Assembly: GCF_029318685.1 (NCBI RefSeq)
Contig: NZ_CP119677.1
Span: forward strand, 1,116,001-1,180,000
Direction: 5' to 3'
DNA: 64,000 bases
From: Ruminiclostridium papyrosolvens DSM 2782
GTDB taxonomy: Bacteria; Bacillota; Clostridia; Acetivibrionales; DSM-1351
Shown here: in pieces, positions 28,494 to 37,238 of the stretch
Layout: each line of letters starts with the position of its first letter
How positions within the stretch are numbered: the stretch's first letter is position 1
Notes under the pieces: generated by a model
What the model saw: only the letters and a program-made list of their open reading frames with translations
Databases searched by the model: none
What the model was told of the DNA's origin: nothing
Made by a program: the position numbers and the translations under genes

Positions 28494-28525
28494 CTGTTTC
28501 GATATGTAAACAGCTTTGATAAAAT
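28494..28525 (+). promoter_or_regulatory. Operator-like palindrome and -10 box before the sugar-binding protein gene
   Basis: CTGTTT (28494-28499) and AAACAG (28508-28513) form an inverted repeat of LacI/CcpA-like shape, just upstream of a possible -10 TAAAAT (28520-28525). The minus strand contains CTGTTTACAT, which also occurs in the xylan-cluster promoter at 36700. Weak evidence, included because it is the only regulatory-looking element in this gap. Confidence 0.35.
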
Positions 28526-28579
28526 AGTGTTGTTGGTGGAAAATACCGACAGTAAAGTTTATTATAGGAGGAATAGTAA

Positions 28580-29608
28580 ATGAAGAAAAGGTTAATTGCG
28601 TTGCTAATGTGTTTCTCATTGGTAATGGCGGCAGGTTGCGGAGCAGGTTCGGATTCAAATGCTTCTGATTCGTCTCAGGCAGCTAAAACATCTACAGCTG
28701 CCAGTGGTTCAGACAGCAATAAGTTGATTACGATAGGTTTTTCACAGGTTGGAGCTGAAAGCGACTGGCGTGTGGCTAACACTGCATCCATGAAATCAGC
28801 ATTATCAGAAAAAAACGGCTTTAAGTTAATTTTTGCAGATGCACAGCAAAAACAGGAAAATCAGATTAAAGCAGTAAGAGATTTTATATCACAAGACGTT
28901 GATGTTATTGCAATAGCACCTGTTACAGAAACCGGATGGGAAACTGTATTGGGAGAAGCAAAGAACGCAGGAATACCTGTAATAATCGTAGATAGAATGA
29001 TAAAGGTTTCCGATGATTCACTCTTTAGCTGTTGGGTTGGCTCAGACTTCCAGAAGGAAGGCGTAAATGCAGCTGAGTGGTTGGCAAACTACATAAAAGA
29101 AAAAGGTAAGACCGAAACACAAAATGTTGTAGTGCTTCAGGGAACTATCGGTTCTTCTGCTGAAATAGGCCGTACAAAAGGTTTTGGCGAAACAATAAAG
29201 AAATACAGCAACTTTAAAGTATTGGCACAACAAACCGGAGAATTTACTCAGGCAAAAGGACAGGAAGTTATGGAATCCTTCCTCAAGCAATATAAAGATA
29301 TAAATGTAGTAGTAGCACAGAATGATAACATGGCATTTGGAGCAATTGATGCTCTTAAAGCTGCAGGAAAGGTTCCCGGAAAAGATGTGACAATTGTATC
29401 TTTTGATGCGGTTAAAGCGGCATTCAAATCCATGATGGCCGGAGATATGAACGTATCAGTAGAATGTAATCCGTTACACGGACCAAGAGTAGCTGAACTT
29501 GCTAAAAAGCTTATGAATAAAGACAAAGTTGAAAAAATTCAGTATGTTGATGAAAAAGTTTACCCTGCTGAAACAGCTGAAAAAGAGCTTCCAAATCGTC
29601 AATATTAA
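28580..29608 (+). CDS. Sugar ABC transporter substrate-binding lipoprotein (YtfQ-like)
   Basis: A 342-residue lipoprotein: lipobox VMAAGC with Cys20, a Ser/Asn-rich linker, then a type I periplasmic-binding fold (ITIGFSQVGAESDWR, DAQQKQENQIKAVRDFI, PVTETGWETVL, GIPVIIVDR). These blocks closely match YtfQ, the galactofuranose-binding protein, so a furanose such as L-arabinofuranose or a short arabinose-containing sugar is likely. It has a strong AGGAGG SD. An intrinsic terminator separates it from the ATPase gene, which would yield excess binding protein over the membrane complex. Confidence 0.92.
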   Translation: MKKRLIALLMCFSLVMAAGCGAGSDSNASDSSQAAKTSTAASGSDSNKLITIGFSQVGAESDWRVANTASMKSALSEKNGFKLIFADAQQKQENQIKAVRDFISQDVDVIAIAPVTETGWETVLGEAKNAGIPVIIVDRMIKVSDDSLFSCWVGSDFQKEGVNAAEWLANYIKEKGKTETQNVVVLQGTIGSSAEIGRTKGFGETIKKYSNFKVLAQQTGEFTQAKGQEVMESFLKQYKDINVVVAQNDNMAFGAIDALKAAGKVPGKDVTIVSFDAVKAAFKSMMAGDMNVSVECNPLHGPRVAELAKKLMNKDKVEKIQYVDEKVYPAETAEKELPNRQY

Positions 29609-29638
29609 TTTGAATCCTTATGTTGTAATTAAATAAAA

Positions 29639-29680
29639 AACAGGTGTGAATGTAATACTGTTTCACACCTGTTTTTTTAA
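29639..29680 (+). terminator. Intercistronic terminator after the binding-protein gene
   Basis: AACAGGTGTGAA pairs with TTCACACCTGTT around an 11-nt loop and is followed by TTTTTT. It is a strong intrinsic terminator inside the ABC operon. Confidence 0.85.
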
Positions 29681-29724
29681 AAGATTAACTGCAGCAATTC
29701 ATTGGGAAAGGATGGAGAAGATGC

Positions 29725-31257
29725 GTGGGGAATGAAAGTTATGAAGTTCTTAAAATGAGAAACATTTGCAAGACTTTTCCCGGAGTAACAGCACTGTCCA
29801 ATGTTGATTTTACATTGAGAACAGGTGAGATTCATGCTCTTATGGGCGAAAATGGTGCGGGAAAGAGTACTTTGATAAAAGTTTTGACAGGTGTTGAAGA
29901 ATTTGAATCAGGTCAAATACTTATAGACGGTATAAATCATCCGGTTATTAATAAATCTCCCCAGGAAGCACAAGCAAACGGAATCAGTACTGTATACCAG
30001 GAGATAAATCTATGTCCCAACCTTTCGGTGGCAGAAAACATTTTTATCGGAAGAGAGCTTAAAAAGGCGGGCCGTATTGATTGGAAAGCAATAAATAAAA
30101 GAGCAAAAGAGATTTTATTAAATTTTGATATTGATATTGATGTTACAAAATCTCTGGACAATTATTCGGTGGCTATGCAGCAGATGGTTGCCATCGCCAG
30201 GGCTGTGGACATTACCTCAAAAGTGCTTATATTGGATGAACCTACATCAAGTTTGGATGAATATGAGGTTGAAAAACTATTTGAGGTAATGAGAAAATTA
30301 AAGTCCCAGGGAACAGGTATAATATTTGTAACACACTTTCTTGAACAGGTATACGCAGTATGTGACAAGATTACGGTGCTACGAAATGGCAGCCTGGTAG
30401 GTGAATATGAGGTCGAAAAACTGCCCAGAGTTCAGTTGGTTGCAAAAATGATGGGTAAGGAATTCGATGATTTGGCTCATATAAAAAAAGCAGTAAAGGA
30501 ACAGGAAATCAAAGCAACGAGGGAGAGCTTCATCTGTGCAAAAGAATTGGGGCATACCGGAACTATCAAACCTTTTGATTTGGAAATCAAAAAAGGTGAA
30601 GTAATTGGTCTTGCAGGCCTTTTAGGGTCAGGCCGTTCAGAATTGGCAAGAGTAATATACGGTGCCGATAAAGCGGATTGCGGAGAACTTGAAGTAAATG
30701 GGCAAAAGTGCAGTTTTAAAGCGCCCATAGATTCAATGAAAGCGGGAATGGCTTTTTGCCCTGAAAACAGAAAAGAAGAAGGAATTATTTCAGATTTATC
30801 TGTAAGAGAAAATATGATACTTGCTCTGCAGGCTAAGAGAGGTATGTTTAAACTTATAAGTAAGAAGGAGCAGGAGGAACTTACTGATAAGTTTATCAAT
30901 ATGCTTCAGATAAAAACTGCAAGCCGAGAAACTCCTATAAAACAGCTTAGCGGAGGTAATCAGCAAAAAGTCATACTGGGTAGATGGCTTATGACGGAGC
31001 CTGACTTTCTAATTCTTGATGAACCCACAAGAGGTATCGACGTTGGTACAAAAACGGAGATTCAGAAGCTGATTGTTGATTTTGCAAGTAAAGGAATGAC
31101 GGTTATGTTTATTTCTTCGGAAATAGAAGAAATGCTTCGTACCGTTAACAGAATGGCAGTTCTGCGAGACGGCAAAAAAGTTGGAGAAATTGACGAAAGT
31201 GAATTGTCTCAGGAGCTGGTTATGAAGGTTATCGCAGGAGGTGATGCTAATGAATAG
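29725..31257 (+). CDS. Sugar ABC transporter ATP-binding protein (two ABC domains)
   Basis: A 510-residue RbsA/MglA/YtfR-type ATPase with two ABC domains. Domain 1 has Walker A GENGAGKST, a degenerate signature (NYSVAMQQM) and Walker B LILDEPTSSLDE. Domain 2 has a degenerate P-loop (LLGSGRSE) and intact LSGGNQQK and LDEPTRGID, the usual asymmetry of this family. The GTG at 29725 is favoured by GGAGA about 7 bases upstream. It ends by overlapping the first permease gene by 8 bp and energises import of the sugar bound by the lipoprotein upstream. Confidence 0.92.
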   Translation: MGNESYEVLKMRNICKTFPGVTALSNVDFTLRTGEIHALMGENGAGKSTLIKVLTGVEEFESGQILIDGINHPVINKSPQEAQANGISTVYQEINLCPNLSVAENIFIGRELKKAGRIDWKAINKRAKEILLNFDIDIDVTKSLDNYSVAMQQMVAIARAVDITSKVLILDEPTSSLDEYEVEKLFEVMRKLKSQGTGIIFVTHFLEQVYAVCDKITVLRNGSLVGEYEVEKLPRVQLVAKMMGKEFDDLAHIKKAVKEQEIKATRESFICAKELGHTGTIKPFDLEIKKGEVIGLAGLLGSGRSELARVIYGADKADCGELEVNGQKCSFKAPIDSMKAGMAFCPENRKEEGIISDLSVRENMILALQAKRGMFKLISKKEQEELTDKFINMLQIKTASRETPIKQLSGGNQQKVILGRWLMTEPDFLILDEPTRGIDVGTKTEIQKLIVDFASKGMTVMFISSEIEEMLRTVNRMAVLRDGKKVGEIDESELSQELVMKVIAGGDANE

Positions 31258-32302
31258 TCAAATAGTTAAAAAGGTAACAAAGTACAGGCTGTTCTGGCCA
31301 TTAGTGTGTCTCTTTGCAGTATTGGTTGTGAACCTAATCAGAACTCCGGACTTTTTTAATATTTCCATTAACAGTAAAGGGGTACTTTACGGGTATCTCA
31401 TAGATATAATAAACCGTTCCAGCGAATTAATCATCCTTGCAGCAGGGATGACAGTGTGTGTGGCATCCTCGGCAGGAACGGATATTTCAGTTGGGTCTGT
31501 AATGGCAGTAACCGGTGCGGTAACGTGTTTCTTATTGGGAACAGGTGATGCATATAATATACCATATGTTCTTGCAGTAGTGGCAGGAATACTGGCTGCC
31601 ACTGCTTGCGGCGCTTGGAACGGCTTTCTTGTTGCAAAAATGAAAATCCAGCCCATGGTAGCAACCTTGATACTTTTTACTGCCGGTCGTGGTATAGCAC
31701 AGCTCATTACTGGGGGAAACATACTTTACATAAAAGTTAAGAGCTTCAAGTATCTTGGTTCCGTATTGCCGGGAGTACCATTGCCAACACCTATTTTTGT
31801 AGCTGCGGCAGTAGTACTACTCACTTCACTTCTTCTGAAAAAATCAGCAATTGGAATGTATGTTCAAAGCGTTGGTATAAATGCAAAAGCCAGCAAACTA
31901 ATCGGCTTGAATTCAACATTAATTATATTTTTAACCTATGCATTTTGCGGCTTGTGCTCAGGAATAGCCGGTACAATAGCCACTTCCAGAATTTATTCCA
32001 TTGACGCAAATAATGTGGGACTGAATTTGGAAATGGATGCAATTCTTGCAGTTGCACTGGGCGGTAACAGTCTGGCAGGAGGAAAATTCTCTTTGGCAGG
32101 CAGCGTTATAGGCGCTGTTACCATACAGGCGTTGTCTACATCGCTTTATTCAATGGGAGTATCGGCAGACCAGCTGCCTGTTTATAAAGCTATAGTTGTA
32201 ATTATAATTGTATCCTTGCAATCAAAGCAATTAAAAAAGTTCTTCAAAAATTTTAGTCAAAAGCAAAAAATCAGTGGTGCTGGAGAGAAGGTGACACAAT
32301 GA
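31250..32302 (+). CDS. Sugar ABC transporter permease (YtfT-like)
   Basis: A 350-residue RbsC/BPD_transp_2-type permease with about eight to ten hydrophobic helices, conserved AAGMTVCVASSAGTDISVGS near the N-terminal third and AVALGGNSLAGGKFSLAGS toward the C-terminus. The ATG at 31250 is 7 bases after AGGAGG; two earlier in-frame starts overlap that SD. It overlaps the next permease by 4 bp, so both are translationally coupled and probably form a heterodimer. Confidence 0.9.
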   Translation: MNSQIVKKVTKYRLFWPLVCLFAVLVVNLIRTPDFFNISINSKGVLYGYLIDIINRSSELIILAAGMTVCVASSAGTDISVGSVMAVTGAVTCFLLGTGDAYNIPYVLAVVAGILAATACGAWNGFLVAKMKIQPMVATLILFTAGRGIAQLITGGNILYIKVKSFKYLGSVLPGVPLPTPIFVAAAVVLLTSLLLKKSAIGMYVQSVGINAKASKLIGLNSTLIIFLTYAFCGLCSGIAGTIATSRIYSIDANNVGLNLEMDAILAVALGGNSLAGGKFSLAGSVIGAVTIQALSTSLYSMGVSADQLPVYKAIVVIIIVSLQSKQLKKFFKNFSQKQKISGAGEKVTQ

Positions 32303-33321
32303 TAAAGAGTTTGCGGAGCAAATTAAGCGGCAATAACTTTTTGCTGTTTGTAACTATAGTATTATTTTTTGTGTTATACATTTCCGGCATGTTAGTATTT
32401 CAGGACAAAGGTTTTGGAAAGCCTCAAGTTTTTTTAAACCTGTTTATAAGTAACGCCGGACTCATAATTGCAGCTGTAGGTATGACAATAGTATTGATTA
32501 CGGCGGGAATAGACATATCAATCGGCTCAGTAATAGCAATGACATGTATGCTCCTTGCATGGATGATGGAGAAAAAAGGCATGGATGCTTGGGTAAGCAT
32601 AGTAATTGTTCTGGTGGTCGGTGTTGTGTTTGGTCTGATACAGGGATTTCTGGTATCGTATCTGAACATCCAGCCCTTTATTGTTACACTTGCGGGTCTG
32701 TTTTTTGCAAGAGGAATGACGGCAATAATAAGTGACGAAATGATAACTATTACAAATAAAGCCTTCCTTGGTATTGCAAATGCTAAGATATATTTACCGT
32801 TTATAACAACAGTAACAAAGAAGGGGAAAGTAATTCATCCTTATATATACCCCAGCGTAATTCTGGCAATTGCTGTGCTAATAATTGCTTTTATTGTTTT
32901 AAAATATACAAAATTCGGCCGCTCTATCTATGCAGTTGGCGGAAATGAGCAATCCGCATTGCTGATGGGCTTAAATGTAAGAAGAATAAAACTGAAAGTA
33001 TATGCTCTGAATGGTTTTCTTGCAGCTTTAGCAGGCTTTGCCTTTGCTCTTAATTCCTGCGGAGGCTTTGTTGAACAGGCAAGAGGCTTTGAAATGGATG
33101 CCATTGCTTCGGCAGTAATCGGAGGAACACTTCTCACAGGTGGTGTCGGTAATGTCTTAGGCAGCTTGTTTGGCGTAATGATTAAAGGTACAATAGAATC
33201 AATCATAACTTTTCAGGGTACGTTGTCTTCATGGTGGACAAAGATTGCAATTGCAGCACTCCTATGTATATTCATCATATTGCAGAGCATCTTTGCATCA
33301 ATAAAAAGAAAGAGTAAATAG
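32299..33321 (+). CDS. Sugar ABC transporter permease (YjfF-like)
   Basis: A 340-residue second permease of the same family (AVGMTIVLITAGIDISIGS; AVGGNEQSALLMGLNVRR; AVIGGTLLTGGVGNVLGS). The two-permease, one double-ATPase, one binding-protein set is the YtfQRT-YjfF arrangement. It starts within the stop of the preceding gene (ATGA) with GGAGAAGG as SD and is followed by a terminator before the two-component genes. Confidence 0.9.
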   Translation: MIKSLRSKLSGNNFLLFVTIVLFFVLYISGMLVFQDKGFGKPQVFLNLFISNAGLIIAAVGMTIVLITAGIDISIGSVIAMTCMLLAWMMEKKGMDAWVSIVIVLVVGVVFGLIQGFLVSYLNIQPFIVTLAGLFFARGMTAIISDEMITITNKAFLGIANAKIYLPFITTVTKKGKVIHPYIYPSVILAIAVLIIAFIVLKYTKFGRSIYAVGGNEQSALLMGLNVRRIKLKVYALNGFLAALAGFAFALNSCGGFVEQARGFEMDAIASAVIGGTLLTGGVGNVLGSLFGVMIKGTIESIITFQGTLSSWWTKIAIAALLCIFIILQSIFASIKRKSK

Positions 33322-33339
33322 TCTTAAAAAAATAAATAG

Positions 33340-33380
33340 AAAGAGACAGTCTTCTATAAAAGTAGACTGTCTCTTTTGGT
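33340..33380 (+). terminator. Terminator of the sugar transporter operon
   Basis: AAAGAGACAGTCT pairs with AGACTGTCTCTTT around an 11-nt loop, 18 bp after the permease stop. The SD of the kinase gene follows about 30 bp later, so partial read-through may feed the regulators. Confidence 0.8.
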
Positions 33381-33419
33381 GCATTCAAGCTTGGGATACA
33401 TATAAGAGGAGAAATGATT

Positions 33420-34886
33420 ATGAGAATTATAAAATATTTAGGCATATCATTAAAAACAAAGATGAGAACTTTGATGTTTATTGCCATTATTCCGCTTCTG
33501 GTATTTGTTTCTTATCTTATTTTCCAAGTGGGTACATATTCGGATTACTATAATACAATATATAAAAGCATATCTGTTGCCAATGACTTTTCTCAGAAAT
33601 TCAAAAATGAATATGATTATAGTATGTATCAGATTGTAATAGGGTCAAGCAATTTTAAAAGAGAGGAAATATCTCAAAAGCTGGAAGATGCATATAACAA
33701 AGTTAATTATTTAAGAAAATCTGCTTTGATGCCTGAAAACAAAAGTACTACCAAATATATGAAGGATTATGTTGACAGTCTTAAACGCAGTACTGAAATT
33801 ATTAAAGTGAATTTAGAAGCAGATGGTCCTAAGTATGATAAGAATTTAATGATACTTGATAATGATATCAGAACTACCACAACCATGATTACGGATTCCA
33901 TTCAAAAATACGTATATATTGAAACCTTTCAGATGAACAAGGTACATAATAAAATTGAAGTGGAAAGAAAAAGAAATGTTACTTTTACATGTATAATTTT
34001 TGCAGTACTGTTTATGGTAACTCTTGTTTTGGTTGAATTTATTTCACACAGTATTACAAAACCCATAAAAAACCTGTGTATATCAACTAAATTAGTTGGA
34101 AATGGAGATTTTACCACACGTGTTCCGGATTCTGAAAGTGATGAGATAGCAATGTTAACAACAAGTTTTAACACAATGATTGAAAAGATAGGCAGTTTGG
34201 TGGAGGACGTGAAGCTGGAACAGATTAATTTAAGAAAGACTGAATTAAAGCTCATGCAAGCTCAAATAAATCCCCATTTTCTTTATAATACCTTGGATAC
34301 TATTATATGGCTGGCTGAAGGAAACAAAACCAAGGATGTTATACAGATGGTAAGTGCATTGTCCAGGTTTTTCAGGATTGCCTTGAGTAAGGGGTATGAC
34401 TATATAAGTATTAAGGAAGAAGAGATGCTTATAAGAAGCTATCTCCAGATTCAACAATACAGATATCAGGATATTCTGGAGTATGAGATAAATATTTCAG
34501 AGAAACTTGAAAACTGTAGTATTCTAAAGCTTACACTTCAGCCCATAGTTGAAAATGCCCTTTATCACGGAATAAAAAATAAAAGGGGAATGGGAAAAAT
34601 AATTATAGAGGGCTACTGCCAAGAGGACACTGTTTATTTAAAGGTAAAGGATAATGGAATCGGAATGAATCAGGAGCAAATTGAAAAGATTAGAAGGCTC
34701 CTTGTAATGCCAAAAGAAGAAGATGCTCTCGGACAAAAAGGATTTGGATTATTTAATGTAAATGAAAGGATTAAGCTGAATTTTGGGACTGAATACGGAC
34801 TGGATGTAAAAAGTGAATATGGTGTAGGAAGTGAGTTTACTATTTGCATCCCAAAAATCACCCAAAACCGTCATTATAATATTTAA
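33420..34886 (+). CDS. xydS: YesM-type sensor histidine kinase (XydS-like)
   Basis: A 488-residue kinase. Transmembrane helices at about 15-35 and 186-208 flank an extracytoplasmic domain of about 150 residues; a HAMP domain (SITKPIKNLCISTK...) follows, then the His_kinase domain with phospho-His near 286 in QINPHFLYNTLD and an HATPase domain (VENALYHGI, DNGIGM, GFGLFNVNERI). The ATG at 33420 is 8 bases from GAGGAG, whereas the ATG at 33414 is only 2 bases away. Together with the AraC-type regulator downstream it occupies the position of XydS/XydR, reported to switch on the R. cellulolyticum xyl-doc genes on straw. The signal is presumably a xylan-derived saccharide. Confidence 0.88.
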   Translation: MRIIKYLGISLKTKMRTLMFIAIIPLLVFVSYLIFQVGTYSDYYNTIYKSISVANDFSQKFKNEYDYSMYQIVIGSSNFKREEISQKLEDAYNKVNYLRKSALMPENKSTTKYMKDYVDSLKRSTEIIKVNLEADGPKYDKNLMILDNDIRTTTTMITDSIQKYVYIETFQMNKVHNKIEVERKRNVTFTCIIFAVLFMVTLVLVEFISHSITKPIKNLCISTKLVGNGDFTTRVPDSESDEIAMLTTSFNTMIEKIGSLVEDVKLEQINLRKTELKLMQAQINPHFLYNTLDTIIWLAEGNKTKDVIQMVSALSRFFRIALSKGYDYISIKEEEMLIRSYLQIQQYRYQDILEYEINISEKLENCSILKLTLQPIVENALYHGIKNKRGMGKIIIEGYCQEDTVYLKVKDNGIGMNQEQIEKIRRLLVMPKEEDALGQKGFGLFNVNERIKLNFGTEYGLDVKSEYGVGSEFTICIPKITQNRHYNI

Positions 34887-34957
34887 TTTGTAAAAAGAAG
34901 GTATTATAAATCTTAAAATGGAATATTTCACTTAGAACGGTTAGAGAGGTGATACAG

Positions 34958-36556
34958 GTGTATAAAGTATTTCTTGTGGATGACGAGGTTATTGTTCGTC
35001 ATGGTATCAGGGATTGCATTAAATGGGAGCAAACTGATTTTGTATTTTCAGGTGAAGCACCTGATGGTGAATTTGCATTGCCGCTGATTATGGAGATAAA
35101 GCCGGACATATTGATTACTGATATTAAAATGCCATTTATGGACGGTTTGGAGTTAAGCCAGGTGGTCAGGAAAAATATGCCTTGGGTTAAGATTATTATA
35201 TTGAGCGGACATGACGAGTTTGGGTATGCCAGGGAGGCAATGCGCATAGGGGTAACAGAATACTTGCTAAAACCTGTGACTGCCCAGGACCTCCTTGAAT
35301 CATTGGAAAAAGTCAAAGATTTAATTATAAACGAAAAACGCGAAAGAGAAAACGCTGAGAAAATCAGAAAACAACTTGCCGAGAATGCTCCTTTATTCAG
35401 GGATAAATTTTTAAGCGAGTTATTATTAGGCATGGTTCCTCCTGTTGAGGTTATAGATAATTGTGAAAGCTTGGATATAAATATAATTTCGAAGTTTTAT
35501 ATTGTAGAGATTTTAGAGTTAGAAACGCCGAAAAAAAATGCTTCAGACGGAGAGTATACCGAAGTACTGCAGGCAGAGGCTTTGATTGATAGCATTGTCA
35601 GCAAAAACAGTGAAATTATCAAGTTCAGAAGGATGCTTGGAGAAATTATAGTAATAATAAAAGGTGACAACTTACAAAATATAGAAGAAGCTGCCTATAG
35701 TTTAGCTCAATCTTTTAAATACGAAGTGGAAAGGAAAACATCATGTATACTGGGAATCAGTATCGGTGGTGCAAGGGAAAGAATACAAGGAATTACGCAA
35801 TCATTTAAGGAAGCTGACGAAATAAAAAACTACCGCTACATATACGGGAAACGCAAGATTCTCGGTATAAACGATATAAAGTCTGATATGGGTAGTAAAA
35901 AGGATTTTATTAAAATTGACATGAATAATACTTACGAATTTTTGAAGTGCGGACTGAAATCTGATGTGGGAAGTTTTGTAGATAAGTTTATTGATAACCT
36001 GAATGAGATTGAGATGAAGTCACCCATGTATATTCATTATTTATTCATGGATGTGGTAATAAGTGCGTCCCGGTTTGTTGAAGAACTTGGAGGAGAAATT
36101 GAAACTCTTTTGCCCTGGGTTTCAAATTTAGAAAGCTTTGTTGCAGGTATAGATTCAATAGAAAAGTTCGGAGAATTAACAGAATATACTTTAAAAATTG
36201 TATTGGAATTCAGAGATACAAGGGTAGAGAGGAAATATGACAGCATTATAAAGAAAGCAAAGGAATATATACATAGCAATTTTGCGAACTCAAATATTTC
36301 TTTAATTTCAGTTGCATCATATGTTAATGTCAGTCCAAGCCATTTTAGTACCATTTTCAGTCAGGAGGCAGGAGAAAATTTTATTGAATACCTGACAAAA
36401 GTAAGGGTAAAAAAGGCGATGGAGCTTTTAAAAACTACATCTCTAAAATCGTCAGAAATTGCTTATAATGTTGGGTATAACGACCCTCATTATTTCTGTT
36501 ATATTTTTAAGAAAGCCACAGGAATTACTCCTAAGGAGTATCGAAGTGAAACATAG
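34958..36556 (+). CDS. xydR: AraC-type response regulator (XydR-like)
   Basis: A 532-residue YesN-type regulator: receiver domain (FLVDDEVIVRHG; phospho-Asp near 55 in ILITDIKMPF; Lys in LLKPVT), a long helical/GGDEF-like middle region, and a C-terminal double helix-turn-helix of the AraC family (ISLISVASYVNVSPSHFSTIF ... SSEIAYNVGYNDPHYF). The GTG at 34958 is preferred, with AGAGGTGAT 5 bases upstream. It lies 71 bp after the kinase. The likely targets are the promoter at 36675 and its look-alike before the CE3 gene. The name is given by genomic position and published precedent. Confidence 0.88.
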   Translation: MYKVFLVDDEVIVRHGIRDCIKWEQTDFVFSGEAPDGEFALPLIMEIKPDILITDIKMPFMDGLELSQVVRKNMPWVKIIILSGHDEFGYAREAMRIGVTEYLLKPVTAQDLLESLEKVKDLIINEKRERENAEKIRKQLAENAPLFRDKFLSELLLGMVPPVEVIDNCESLDINIISKFYIVEILELETPKKNASDGEYTEVLQAEALIDSIVSKNSEIIKFRRMLGEIIVIIKGDNLQNIEEAAYSLAQSFKYEVERKTSCILGISIGGARERIQGITQSFKEADEIKNYRYIYGKRKILGINDIKSDMGSKKDFIKIDMNNTYEFLKCGLKSDVGSFVDKFIDNLNEIEMKSPMYIHYLFMDVVISASRFVEELGGEIETLLPWVSNLESFVAGIDSIEKFGELTEYTLKIVLEFRDTRVERKYDSIIKKAKEYIHSNFANSNISLISVASYVNVSPSHFSTIFSQEAGENFIEYLTKVRVKKAMELLKTTSLKSSEIAYNVGYNDPHYFCYIFKKATGITPKEYRSET

Positions 36557-36674
36557 CAAAAAAAATATATTATAACAAATGTTAAAAAAAATATACATAT
36601 GCATAGAGGAAAATAATCAATTTACTATTTTTTCATCTTATGGTAAAATAATTACAAAATATTATACCAATAAC

Positions 36675-36717
36675 AAAAAGATTTATATTGAGATGGAAAC
36701 TGTTTACATTCTATAAT
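36675..36717 (+). promoter_or_regulatory. Promoter of the xylanase cluster with paired TTTAYA elements
   Basis: TTGAGA (36688-36693), an 18-bp spacer and TATAAT (36712-36717). TTTATA (36682) and TTTACA (36703) begin 21 bp apart, exactly as TTTACA/TTTACA do before the CE3 gene, and both regions begin with AAAAAGATTTA. Elements repeated on one face of the helix at two-turn spacing are typical of AraC-family binding sites. Confidence 0.6.
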
Positions 36718-36778
36718 AAATTAACATAGTTAATATGTACTAATCGTTCTTTTTCATTTTACTCCTATTCTTACATTA

Positions 36779-36857
36779 GCCAAAGAAAGTCAATACCTTA
36801 CATACAATATTGGACGGAGAACTTTATTTAGTTATTGGTATTGGCTTATCTTTTGGC
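36779..36857 (+). promoter_or_regulatory. Large stem-loop in the cluster leader
   Basis: The 19-nt arm GCCAAAGAAAGTCAATACC (36779-36797) pairs along its whole length with 36837-36857, with two bulged bases and one G-U pair, closing a 39-nt loop. There is no U-run after it, so a stability or processing role is more likely than termination. Confidence 0.6.
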
Positions 36858-37238
36858 CAAGTGCTAAAAGATAATAATTAGACAAAATAAGAAGGGGGGC
36901 TCAAAATTCACTAAAAAATAGTCTAATCTTCCTATCAATCGTAATAACTTTAAGTAGTTGATTCCGACCAAACTTGTATGCAGGAGCGTACATCGTTAAT
37001 TCATATTATTATACACTTTTCAAATAGCATTTTAGCAAATTATCTTATGCTGCCAGGAATGACAACCTTGGCTTTTCTTGAAGAATTAATACTTCAGTAA
37101 AAACACTATATATGCATTACTTAACGAGATCATTGCCTAATATTTTGTACATGATGGGATGGTTGCGGCTAACGCTGTTCATTTGAACAGTGCTTTATGC
37201 TGTCGGTTACAAATTAATTTAAACGGAGGGAAATAAGT

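Larger units (their letters stand above)
36557..37238 (+). promoter_or_regulatory. Long structured leader region of the xylanase cluster
   Basis: A 682-bp gene-free interval. It holds the promoter at 36675-36717, a large stem-loop at 36779-36857, a smaller stem TTAGAC/GTCTAA around an SD-like AAGGGGGGCT, a perfect hairpin CTGTTCA-TT-TGAACAG at 37175-37190, and the GGAGGG SD of the first gene. No ORF with an SD was found. A transcript from the proposed promoter would have a 5' leader of about 515 nt. Confidence 0.6.
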
